Positions 9,064-16,825 of a DNA stretch of 64,000 nucleotides are shown here, in pieces. The translations under genes and the position numbers were made by a program. The stretch lies in contig OX638329.1 of assembly GCA_951812755.1 (NCBI GenBank), positions 2,918,522 through 2,982,521 of the forward strand, read 5' to 3'. Position 1 is the first letter of the stretch; every line of letters begins with the position of its first letter. The notes below the pieces were generated by a model, which was given only the letters and a program-made list of their open reading frames with translations, searched no databases and was not told the origin of the DNA. The DNA is from an uncultured Latescibacterota bacterium. Lineage in GTDB: Bacteria > Latescibacterota > UBA2968.

Positions 9064-9096
9064 AAAAAGGCGATCGGAAAATTTGGTCGCCTTTTT
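9064..9096. terminator. Bidirectional intrinsic terminator between LacI copy 2 and the peroxidase gene
   Basis: Inverted repeat AAAAAGGCGA ... TCGCCTTTTT with a short A/T-rich centre. T-runs on both strands serve the convergent genes ending at 9031 (+) and 9101 (-). Confidence 0.85.
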
Positions 9097-9100
9097 ACAT

Positions 9101-10168
9101 TTATTTGGGAAATTTAAATGGCGGCTCAATGTGGAGCCAGTTGATGCCGTTGAGTGCTTTGAGGAAGGCGATCAGGTCTTGTTTTTCGGCATCGGTGAGA
9201 TTGAGGGGTGTAATCAATTCGTCGAGGAAGGGATTGGGGGTACCGCCTTTGTCGTAAAATTCGATGATTTCTTGCAGGGTTTTGATACTGCCGTTGTGCA
9301 TATAGGGCGCTGTGCGTGCGACTTCGCGCAGGGTGGGCGTTTTCATTGCGCCAAAGTGTTCTGGTTTTTTGGTTTGTGCATAGCGCCCTGGATCGATGCC
9401 TTTAATGTCTTTTAAGTTGCCGGTTTTTTCGTAAGTGGAAAGATCGGCGCGATCCCAGCTCGTACCGATGTTGTGGAAGTCTTCGTCGGTGTAGTTGAAC
9501 CCCATATGGCAGAGTGTACAACGCGCTTTGGTGCGAAAGAGGCGCAGGCCCCGGATGGCAGATTTGGACATGGCACCTTTGGGGCCGCCGTATTCAAACA
9601 AATCGTAGGGCGATTCGCCAGAGATGAGTGTGCGTTCGAAAGCGGCTAAGGCTTTGGCGATGTGGTCGGGCGTGATGGTGCTGTCCCCAAAGGCAGCTTT
9701 GAAGTGGGCGCGGTAACCGGAGATAACCGATAAAGTGGAGACGACATGCTCAAGGGTGTTGCCCATTTCTGAGGGACTCTGGATAGGGATGAGGGCCTGT
9801 TCTTCGAGGGAAGCAGCCCTGCCATCGTAAAAGTAAGCTGTGCCATAGGCCCGGTTGATTAAGGTGGGTGCATTGCGTTTGGGAGTCTGGCCGTCAATAC
9901 CTGTGGGCAAAACGTGGCCATCGGTGAAGGCGCGGTGGGGCTGGTGGCACGAGCCACAGGCTATGCTGCCATCTCTGGAGAGCCGTTTGTCGAAAAAGAG
10001 GAGTTTGCCCAGAGCTATTTTAGTTTGGGTGAGGGGATTGTCTTTGGGAATGCTGTTGAGATAGCGGATTTCATCATGGCCCAATGGCACGCGGGGGATG
10101 CCTCCGCTATATACGGCTATCGGAAGAGCGACCAGTAGGACGCTGAGAAATGTGAGGCGGATTGGCAT
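9101..10168 (-). CDS. Di-heme cytochrome c peroxidase / MauG-family protein
   Basis: 355 residues from the ATG at 10168. A longer upstream frame exists but overlaps the SUMF gene and lacks a signal sequence. Residues 1-21 form a signal peptide. Heme motifs are CGSCH (71-75) and CTLCH (217-221). FFDKRLSRDGSIACGSCH and PTLINRA are standard CCP signatures, and APYMHNGSI (287-295) supplies the probable distal Met. The predicted role is periplasmic reduction of H2O2 or MauG-like oxidation of a protein or organic substrate. It lies 13 bp after the SUMF gene, so the two are co-transcribed. The C-terminal 66 codons recur almost unchanged as a relic at 25245-25445, and the 3' end recurs at 4446-4605. 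Confidence 0.92.
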   Translation of the reverse strand: MPIRLTFLSVLLVALPIAVYSGGIPRVPLGHDEIRYLNSIPKDNPLTQTKIALGKLLFFDKRLSRDGSIACGSCHQPHRAFTDGHVLPTGIDGQTPKRNAPTLINRAYGTAYFYDGRAASLEEQALIPIQSPSEMGNTLEHVVSTLSVISGYRAHFKAAFGDSTITPDHIAKALAAFERTLISGESPYDLFEYGGPKGAMSKSAIRGLRLFRTKARCTLCHMGFNYTDEDFHNIGTSWDRADLSTYEKTGNLKDIKGIDPGRYAQTKKPEHFGAMKTPTLREVARTAPYMHNGSIKTLQEIIEFYDKGGTPNPFLDELITPLNLTDAEKQDLIAFLKALNGINWLHIEPPFKFPK

Positions 10169-10181
10169 GGCGGTCTCTCTT

Positions 10182-11282
10182 TTAACGCGCACAGCGAAAG
10201 CCAAAGTAGGCCATGCTGCCGTTGTCCTGAGCCGAAGGCTCGCCACCATAGCGGCGGGCACAACGCAGGGAATGAGGGGAGGACTGCCATTGTCCGCCCC
10301 TGCGCGTGTGTTGATAGTCGAAGCCCTTGTCCGGCCCTTTGGGGTTATCGGAGGGGGCGTTTCTGTAATAGTTTGGATCGTACCAATCAGCACACCACTC
10401 CCACACATTTCCCGCCATGTCGTAGAGACCGTAGGCGTTGGGGGGGTGGGATTTGACAGCTATCGTGGGATAAGGCGTTTTGAAGATGCGTCCGTAATTG
10501 GCCTTTTGTTCGTCGGGCGGATCGTCGCCCCAGGGATATTTAGCCTGGGTGCGGCCCGCGCGGCAAGCGTATTCCCATTCGGCTTCGGTGGGCAAGCGCG
10601 CGTCCAGCCAGCGGCAATAAGCTTCGGCGTCGTAATAGGTGATATTGACAACGGGGTGGGTGCCGAACTCAGACATCCAGAACCAGTCTTCGCGCCAGTG
10701 TTCGGGTGAGGGATGAGCCGTGGCTCTGGTGAAGGCAAAGTATTCGGTGTTGGTGACTTCGTGATTTAAGAGTTCGAAATCGGACACTGCGACCAGACGG
10801 ATGGGTTTTTCGTTTTCAAAGGTTCCGCCCATCAAAAAGGTTCCGCCCAGGATGGATACAAAACCGAGTTCGTCGGGTTGGGGTGGGACAGATGGACGCC
10901 AGGGTGTTGACGGATCGATGATGACCCAGCCTTTGCCGGATGCCTTCAGGCTGTCGGCGACGGTATTGAGCAAGGTGCGGATCGCGGTTTTGTCGGGTGC
11001 TTCAGGCGAGAGCTCGAGATAGGTTTTGAGGTGGAGATAAGCATTGGCGTTGTGCTTTTGACGGTGATAGAGGCGGCCGAGGGTCAGGTGTGTGGGCGCG
11101 TGTTTGGGGTCAATTTTGAGGATTTTAAGGAACTGCTGTTCGGCATAATGGACCTCGCCGTCTTCCAGCGACATGCGAGCCAGATCGTAGCGTGCGGGGA
11201 TCTCGGCGGGATCGCCTTGCGCGTTGGCAGAGGCAATGAATCCCAGCATAAAAAAAAAGATAAAAAATAGACAGGTGGGCAT
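10182..11282 (-). CDS. Exported TPR-SUMF (formylglycine-generating-like) protein
   Basis: 366 residues. A signal peptide ends near residue 21 (ASANA|QG). TPR-like repeats span about 36-93 and an FGE-sulfatase/SUMF1 domain spans 143-366. Hallmarks are GGTFLMGG (146-153), EVTNTEYFAF, LPTEAEWEYACRAG (230-243), YGLYDMAGNVWEWC and the terminal YFGFRCAR. In true formylglycine-generating enzymes a Cys pair follows the RGG strand. Here the segment after RRGG is QWQSSPHSLRC, so the usual pair is not present. The protein is therefore probably a C-lectin-fold SUMF relative and not a sulfatase activator. It precedes and is likely translated with the di-heme peroxidase. The divergent LacI-type regulator and paired operator at 11476-11510 are the likely control. 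Confidence 0.88.
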   Translation of the reverse strand: MPTCLFFIFFFMLGFIASANAQGDPAEIPARYDLARMSLEDGEVHYAEQQFLKILKIDPKHAPTHLTLGRLYHRQKHNANAYLHLKTYLELSPEAPDKTAIRTLLNTVADSLKASGKGWVIIDPSTPWRPSVPPQPDELGFVSILGGTFLMGGTFENEKPIRLVAVSDFELLNHEVTNTEYFAFTRATAHPSPEHWREDWFWMSEFGTHPVVNITYYDAEAYCRWLDARLPTEAEWEYACRAGRTQAKYPWGDDPPDEQKANYGRIFKTPYPTIAVKSHPPNAYGLYDMAGNVWEWCADWYDPNYYRNAPSDNPKGPDKGFDYQHTRRGGQWQSSPHSLRCARRYGGEPSAQDNGSMAYFGFRCAR

Positions 11283-11598
11283 GGGGATATCCTACTCTGT
11301 AAAGAATACAGAAGAATACAGTGAGTAGATGCTGAAAGTTAAGGGGGTTAGGGGGCGTTGTCAAGCACAGCAGGGTGATTTGATATAGAAAAATAAAACC
11401 GAGTTGGGAAGGAGAACTTATGACTAACCGATTCGGATATTTCTGCTAAAAATGGAACTTGCACTTCTCTGGTTTGGACGATATATTGTCTTATGGATGA
11501 TATATCGTCCATATTGAGCTGTTTTACATATCGGGACAGTCTGTTCTTGAATTATGTCCCCTCATTTATGTCGCTTAATTGTAAATAGGGATTAGCCA
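11283..11598. promoter_or_regulatory. Divergent intergenic control region with paired operator
   Basis: 316 bp between the SUMF gene (-) and LacI copy 3 (+). It holds two 16-bp pseudo-palindromes, 11476-11491 and 11495-11510, separated by TAT. They are the counterpart of 4918-4952. The half-site sequence is GGACGATA/TATCGTCC with one to two mismatches per site. Sequence around 11283-11370 also matches the flank of the relic at 4810-4885. No confident -35/-10 pair could be chosen for either gene. Confidence 0.6.
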
Positions 11599-12612
11599 AT
11601 GAAAAAAAAACAAGCTACGATTAAAGATATTGCAAGGCAGTTGGGGATTTCGTATTCAACAGTTTCGCGTGCTCTGTCTCCACACGCATCGGTATTGGTT
11701 AAGGAAAATACCCGAAAACTGGTGGAAAAAACAGCCGCCGAGATGGACTATAGTCCCAATTTGATGGCACGGGGGATTGTGATGGGGAAGACGGGTACAT
11801 TGGGGCTGCTGACCTACCAGATTTTCCAGGAGACTTTTGGAAACCAGACTGACCAGATACTGAGGGCGGCTGACGAGCGGGATTATCAGATCATGATGAG
11901 AGTGGTTGCCCACCAGATACCTCCTGAGCATGGGGATGACCAGACCATGCAGATCAGGCAGTTGATTTCCTGGGGCATAGATGGGCTTTTAATTCATACG
12001 CGGGGAGATGCAGGAGAGTCAGAGTACATTTTTGATGCGGTGAAGGGGCGAGTGCCAGTGGTTACATTGCACTATCCAACTGAAAACCTGAGCGGGGTTG
12101 TGATGGACTATGTGGCGAATTTTAACGAGGCCACAGAGCATTTGATCAAGTTGGGTCACGAGCAGATCGGGTTTATCGGAGAGGACTGGAATGAGACCGG
12201 CCAGGTTTCGGCTAAGGGGAAAGGGTATTTGCTGGCGATGCAACAGCACGGCTTGACGCCCAAACGCATGTCTGTTAGCTCCATCTATACAGAATCGGGG
12301 TATCGCCTGGGCAAAGAACTCGGTGACCAGTTTACGGCTCTTTTATGCAGGGACGATTATACTGCGATAGGTGTTTGTAAAGGACTGCAGGAATCGGGTT
12401 TTCGCGTACCTGAGGATATGGCTGTAGTCGGTAGCGGGGATATTGACGTGGCGGCTTATATGACTCCGTCACTGACCACACTGGTAACTCCCTACGAGGC
12501 GATTGCCCAGGCTGCGATGGATCTGATGCTGGAACAAATCGAGGGGCAGAATACGCCTCGGCAAATAACCTTGAAATCGCATCTGGTTGTGCGGGAATCC
12601 TGCGGGGCCTAA
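11599..12612 (+). CDS. LacI-family transcriptional regulator (copy 3, full length)
   Basis: 337 residues, nearly identical to copy 1 in the HTH (IKDIARQLGISYSTVSRAL, residues 8-26). The hinge YSPNLMARGIVMGKTG follows. The effector domain is more diverged but keeps CRDDYTAIGVCKGL and PSLTTL, so DNA recognition is probably shared while ligand specificity may differ. It is divergent from the SUMF-peroxidase pair and just upstream of outer-membrane cassette A, and could control both. The last ~64 codons and the following ~200 bp are duplicated at 25452-25850 with one mismatch seen. Confidence 0.92.
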   Translation: MKKKQATIKDIARQLGISYSTVSRALSPHASVLVKENTRKLVEKTAAEMDYSPNLMARGIVMGKTGTLGLLTYQIFQETFGNQTDQILRAADERDYQIMMRVVAHQIPPEHGDDQTMQIRQLISWGIDGLLIHTRGDAGESEYIFDAVKGRVPVVTLHYPTENLSGVVMDYVANFNEATEHLIKLGHEQIGFIGEDWNETGQVSAKGKGYLLAMQQHGLTPKRMSVSSIYTESGYRLGKELGDQFTALLCRDDYTAIGVCKGLQESGFRVPEDMAVVGSGDIDVAAYMTPSLTTLVTPYEAIAQAAMDLMLEQIEGQNTPRQITLKSHLVVRESCGA

Positions 12613-12640
12613 CAAAGGTGAAGAACGGTCAAAAAAATAC

Positions 12641-12669
12641 TTGACATTGGGAGAAATTTTAATGCATAT
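12641..12669 (+). promoter_or_regulatory. Candidate promoter for cassette A
   Basis: TTGACA at 12641-12646 and GCATAT at 12664-12669, spaced 17 bp. The -10 match is weak, but the -35 and its A-rich flank are conserved after LacI copy 1 and in the duplicate at 25673-25701. It lies about 300 bp upstream of the barrel gene. Confidence 0.5.
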
Positions 12670-12763
12670 TATTGGTGATATAAGTGAAAATTTGTGACTA
12701 TATCAGAAATTTAGTATAAGTAAATAATAGTCAATAATTTATCTTCATTATTGGTTTGGAGTT

Positions 12764-12811
12764 AAAACCGTCTAAAAACCAGCGGGAGGGCATGGTATAG
12801 ATGGTTTTTTT
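12764..12811 (+). terminator. Leader hairpin with T-run: terminator of LacI copy 3 or attenuator of cassette A
   Basis: AAAACCGTCTA (12764-12774) pairs with TAGATGGTTTT (12798-12808) over 11 bp with one G-T pair, followed by a T-run. It lies between the candidate promoter and the barrel gene. It either ends the regulator transcript or works as an attenuator in a ~300-nt leader. It is preserved exactly in the duplicate at 25796-25843. Confidence 0.65.
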
Positions 12812-12969
12812 GTACTCATGTCTGAAATTTAGAAGTTGATATTTACAAGAAGTTGAAAGAAATTAATTCTATTTAGGGAAAAAATAAATTGAGCCATAGA
12901 AAGAAGGGGTATTTGAATTGCGTGCGATACCGCGTTGTATTCTTTACCATCTCAAAGGAGGGCCAGCTT

Positions 12970-13671
12970 ATGCGGATGTTGAGAGCGATGTTTAGAACAC
13001 TATGCCTCGTTGGGGCAGTTCTGGTCTCGGTTTCCACGGCAGGAGCCTTAGAAGAAGGCCAGTCTGGCATCGGGTTTTTCGGAAGCGCGCATGTTCCGAT
13101 CGGAAAATTTAAGCAGTGGTATTCTGTTTCACCGAAACTCGGAGTGAGCTATAACTATGCGGCCGCGCAGCGGGTGATTGCAGAGATAGAGTATCACTAT
13201 TCAAAGATGGGGGGCGGAGACCTGGACAGCCGGGAGTTCACCTGGGCGGTAGATAAAAAAAATTACCGGAGTCCGAATGCGTCCCAGAATATGTGGTTCC
13301 ACAGCTTTTCAGCCACTGCTCTGGTCCACTTCCGGGACTTGAATCAGGGCGGAACAATGCCCTACCTGCAGGGTGGGCTGGGATTTTACGGGTATTCGCA
13401 CGAGGTATCGGGGCTGATTTTCTCTGGACAGACGGGGCAGACCCTGAATCAGACCCTCTTGCTTTCTCCTTATAAGGACAAGCGAGCGGCCCTGACATTT
13501 TCGCTGGGCGGTGGCGTGACTATCGTTGGGTCGGAACATTATCTAATAGATATCCGGGGGCGGTTCAATATTATGCTGGGCGAACTCCGTCCTCTGGAGG
13601 ATTGGCAATTGAGAAAGGCTTTTCCACTCCAGGCACTCGATCTGATAGTGGGAGTCAAATATTACTGGTAG
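12970..13671 (+). CDS. Small outer-membrane beta-barrel protein, cassette A
   Basis: 233 residues from the ATG at 12970, which has AAAGGAGGG upstream. The longer frame from 12889 lacks a ribosome site. A signal peptide covers residues 1-26 (ends STAGA). The mature part alternates polar and hydrophobic strands, has glycine-rich turns and ends in KYYW, with the terminal aromatic expected of outer-membrane barrels. Its length suits an 8-10-strand barrel. It is the first gene of cassette A, 25 bp before the TonB receptor gene. The paralogue at 26014 shares the ribosome site and signal peptide almost base for base, but the mature protein is clearly diverged. The function is unknown; an accessory to the TonB receptor is plausible. 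Confidence 0.8.
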   Translation: MRMLRAMFRTLCLVGAVLVSVSTAGALEEGQSGIGFFGSAHVPIGKFKQWYSVSPKLGVSYNYAAAQRVIAEIEYHYSKMGGGDLDSREFTWAVDKKNYRSPNASQNMWFHSFSATALVHFRDLNQGGTMPYLQGGLGFYGYSHEVSGLIFSGQTGQTLNQTLLLSPYKDKRAALTFSLGGGVTIVGSEHYLIDIRGRFNIMLGELRPLEDWQLRKAFPLQALDLIVGVKYYW

Positions 13672-13696
13672 GCCAAAAAGAAAGGAGATGGTGTCA

Positions 13697-16600
13697 ATGG
13701 ACAAACGAGGACTGTGTTTGATTTTTGCGGTGGCCTTTGTTTTTTCCGTCTGTAGCCTGGCTGGGGCGGCGACGACGGGGAAGATTATCGGCCATGTATT
13801 CGATCAAAAAGGCGAGCCTCTGCCCGGTGTGAACATAGTGGTGGAAGGCACGAATCGGGGGGCAACGACCGATAGGGATGGCTACTATTTGATCCTATCC
13901 GTAGATCCGGGGAGTTATACGCTGAAGGCATCGTTGGTCGGCTATACCTCGGCGACCAAGACCGATGTGCGGGTCACGACGGATATTACGACAGAAGTGG
14001 ATTTCACGCTCAATGAAGCGACTCTGGAGTTGGGTGAATTGACCGTGGTGGCAGAGCGGCCGCCGGTGGAGGCCGATGTGACGGAGAGCCGCTATGTGGT
14101 GACGGCCGAGGAGATTGATGCCCTGCCCCTCGTTCGCTCGATGGACAGCTTTGTGGAATTGGAAGCCGGGATCAATGTAGATGGCACGGATCGGGTCCGG
14201 AATGCCTATTATCGGGCGGCCGGGAACGGCGAAGTTGCCGAGTATATGGTAGATGGCATCCGGTTGACCACGCAGGATGGCCGAAACTGGCGGGGCAATG
14301 TCAATCCGTCGGCGATTGCAGAGATCACGGTGCTGGCCGGCGGGCTGAACGCCGAATATGGCAATATCGGATCGATTCAGATTGTGACCCGGGATGGAGG
14401 CCGGGATTATCACGGACAGGTCCACTACCGGTTTACGCCCGGGCAACAGCAGCACTGGGGGAACAATGCCTATGAAAGCGCGGTCCACAGGGGCCATTTG
14501 AATTATGGAGATCCAGTCTGGGACGAGGAGACCGATAATTCGGGCAGGCTGGTACATCAGCGCTTGTCCGATGACTATACCGATGTTCGAGGGCATTTTC
14601 TGGAGGCCTCGCTATCAGGCCCGATCGGTAGAAATGCTGCCTTTTTTACCAGTACGCAGCACGACTTCCAGCCCCAAAGCCTGCCCCAGCCCGAGCAGCG
14701 TACGCCTTTTAACACGAATAATAGCTACAAGGTGACATTCGATGCTTCAACCAGTATGCGGGTGCGTATGGGCGGGTTGTATTCGTGGAATAAGCGTCGG
14801 GTCAGTTCCGGATTCGACGCCCGGTCGATCTTCTTGCCAGAGAATGAGAGCAGGTGGGGCATTCAAAAGAATTCGGACAACATGCTCTACGCCTCGTTTA
14901 CGCAAACCGTGTCGGCCCGAACTTTTTACGAGGTGCGGCTATCGTATTATGCAAGCAAGCAGGATACCTCGGATATTCCGACTGCGACGGTGGATCCGGA
15001 TCTGGATAGTGACGCTTGGTTCTACGTCACGCCGGGCACGCAGCGCCAGTTCCAACTTGGCGAGCAGAAGCGCTTGAGCCTGCGGGGAGATCTGTCCAGT
15101 CAGGTGACCCGGGGGCACTTTCTGAAGGCGGGATTCAATTTGACCCGATTTGATGCTTACAGTATTTTTGACGCCCGTGAAGATACCAAGACCCGGAACC
15201 GCCGACTGTATTACTACGGAAAGCGCGGTCAGCTACGGGAGGGGATGACCCCGATAGAGTTGACGGGGTACATTCAGGACAAAATGGAATTTGAAGGGTT
15301 GATTGTGAATGCGGGATTGCGCTATGAGCGCTTCTGGGGAGCGGAGGTACCGCTATATATTACTCAGGCCGCACCGATGACCCAGTCTTATACCCGGTTT
15401 GTCAAATATACGCCCTGGGGTAAGATGGAGCCTCTCCAGTGGATCCTGCCCCGGCTGGGGGTTTCCCATCCGGTTACGGATAGATCGAAGATTCACTTCT
15501 TCTACGGGAAGTACCACACGCGGCCCGAGTTTGGACTCTTCTTCAGGAATCGCTGGATCTCTGCGGGCCAGGCCTCTCTGGACAAGAACGGTAATGGACA
15601 GATCGATCCGGCCGAGGAGAACAACAATTTGTTCGCCAACGATGGGTTTGGATCGGCATTTGCAGCCAATGTGTTCAGTTTCCAGGACACCCAGATCAGT
15701 ACGGCGTTTGAACTGGGCACGGAGTGGAACTTCATCAGTGATTACACCCTTCAGACTACGGCCTATTACCGGGTGTCCAACGGGTTTTTGCTGGTGCAAA
15801 CAGGGGACTTCCAGGATCCCGGGCTGGGCACCAAGGGCAAGTCGCGGGCCTATGGCCCCAAGCGACACGCCACCACACGGGGGTTGGAGCTTGCGCTGAA
15901 AAAGGGACTGAAGCACAACTTTTCCTTCAAAGCGGCGATCAACATGGGGTGGGGCGAGCACTTGGACACTGGTGGGACCAAGGCGGGTCACGGCAGTGTG
16001 GTCGTCTATCCGGATGCCTCGTTTATTGGCGATCCGACCCGGTACTGGAATAGGTGGACGATCGATCAGACCACTGGTGAGGAAGTTCCCCAGCCGCCGA
16101 CTGGAGCAGAGCTGGAGAAGTTGCAAGCCGCCGCTCAGACACAGGTGGACAAACTGATCGCCGGGGAACTGGGTAGTGGCGCAGACTTCAGGCGTACATT
16201 CAAGCTCTGGGAAATGCCCGGATTGTCCCAGGAGAGCAGGGCGCAACTCCAGGGTCTCTACGCCCTTCAGACAGTAAGCTGGCGGGCGGGCAGCCGAGAC
16301 GACGCTCGTCGCACGAATGGGAGCCTGGTGCTCATCTATGCCAGCCCACCCGATTTTGGGCCTGGCGGGGCTTTCTGGGGCAGTAAGCTCTTTGGAGATA
16401 TCCGGCTGAACCTGATCTATCGGATCTACACCGGCCAGATATTCATCTTTACCGATCCGATCACCAATATCAAGGCCAAACGGGAAGGACCAACCAGCGA
16501 CACGGTGGATATCAGCTTCCAGAAAGGGTTTAATATCAAAGGTATAAGGCCGCTGCTCTATGTAGAGATCAACAATTTGTTTAACCAGCAGTTGATGCGC

Positions 16601-16759
16601 ACCCAGGCGGAGCGCACGCCCGTGGAATATCTCCGGTTCGGGTTGCTGGAGCCCCGTCCGGATGATACGCTCTTCAAGCAGTTTGGAGATGTGGATGAAT
16701 TGAATCGGTTTGAGAACGAACGCCGACAGATATTCGCGGGGCTGAGGGTGACCTGGTAG
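13697..16759 (+). CDS. TonB-dependent receptor with carboxypeptidase-regulatory N-domain, cassette A
   Basis: 1020 residues from the ATG at 13697. An upstream in-frame ATG at 13688 directly abuts the GGAG and is less likely. Signal peptide 1-24; CarboxypepD_reg-like domain about 27-105 (GHVFDQKGEPLPGVNIVVEG, GATTDRDGYY); a segment ELGELTVVAERPP (111-123); plug about 125-235 (SIQIVTRDGG); then the 22-strand barrel with repeated aromatic-ended strands, ending in LRVTW. The layout is that of SusC-like receptors that import large ligands with ExbBD-TonB energy. No SusD-like lipoprotein is adjacent. The ~830-residue exported protein that follows may replace it. The paralogue at 26735 is collinear. 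Confidence 0.9.
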   Translation: MDKRGLCLIFAVAFVFSVCSLAGAATTGKIIGHVFDQKGEPLPGVNIVVEGTNRGATTDRDGYYLILSVDPGSYTLKASLVGYTSATKTDVRVTTDITTEVDFTLNEATLELGELTVVAERPPVEADVTESRYVVTAEEIDALPLVRSMDSFVELEAGINVDGTDRVRNAYYRAAGNGEVAEYMVDGIRLTTQDGRNWRGNVNPSAIAEITVLAGGLNAEYGNIGSIQIVTRDGGRDYHGQVHYRFTPGQQQHWGNNAYESAVHRGHLNYGDPVWDEETDNSGRLVHQRLSDDYTDVRGHFLEASLSGPIGRNAAFFTSTQHDFQPQSLPQPEQRTPFNTNNSYKVTFDASTSMRVRMGGLYSWNKRRVSSGFDARSIFLPENESRWGIQKNSDNMLYASFTQTVSARTFYEVRLSYYASKQDTSDIPTATVDPDLDSDAWFYVTPGTQRQFQLGEQKRLSLRGDLSSQVTRGHFLKAGFNLTRFDAYSIFDAREDTKTRNRRLYYYGKRGQLREGMTPIELTGYIQDKMEFEGLIVNAGLRYERFWGAEVPLYITQAAPMTQSYTRFVKYTPWGKMEPLQWILPRLGVSHPVTDRSKIHFFYGKYHTRPEFGLFFRNRWISAGQASLDKNGNGQIDPAEENNNLFANDGFGSAFAANVFSFQDTQISTAFELGTEWNFISDYTLQTTAYYRVSNGFLLVQTGDFQDPGLGTKGKSRAYGPKRHATTRGLELALKKGLKHNFSFKAAINMGWGEHLDTGGTKAGHGSVVVYPDASFIGDPTRYWNRWTIDQTTGEEVPQPPTGAELEKLQAAAQTQVDKLIAGELGSGADFRRTFKLWEMPGLSQESRAQLQGLYALQTVSWRAGSRDDARRTNGSLVLIYASPPDFGPGGAFWGSKLFGDIRLNLIYRIYTGQIFIFTDPITNIKAKREGPTSDTVDISFQKGFNIKGIRPLLYVEINNLFNQQLMRTQAERTPVEYLRFGLLEPRPDDTLFKQFGDVDELNRFENERRQIFAGLRVTW

Positions 16760-16825
16760 ATAGTAAAGCGGTTGGGAATCGGGCGAAGATGGTCGATTCC
16801 CAGCCCTCAATGGAGGAGCAGTGTT

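Noticed and set aside
10098..10709. 203-residue plus-strand frame over the peroxidase/SUMF junction
   Set aside because: Overlaps two well-supported minus-strand genes and has no recognisable domain.
13688..13696. ATG at 13688 as start of the TonB receptor
   Set aside because: The ribosome site GGAG directly abuts it. The ATG at 13697 has proper spacing and starts the signal peptide.
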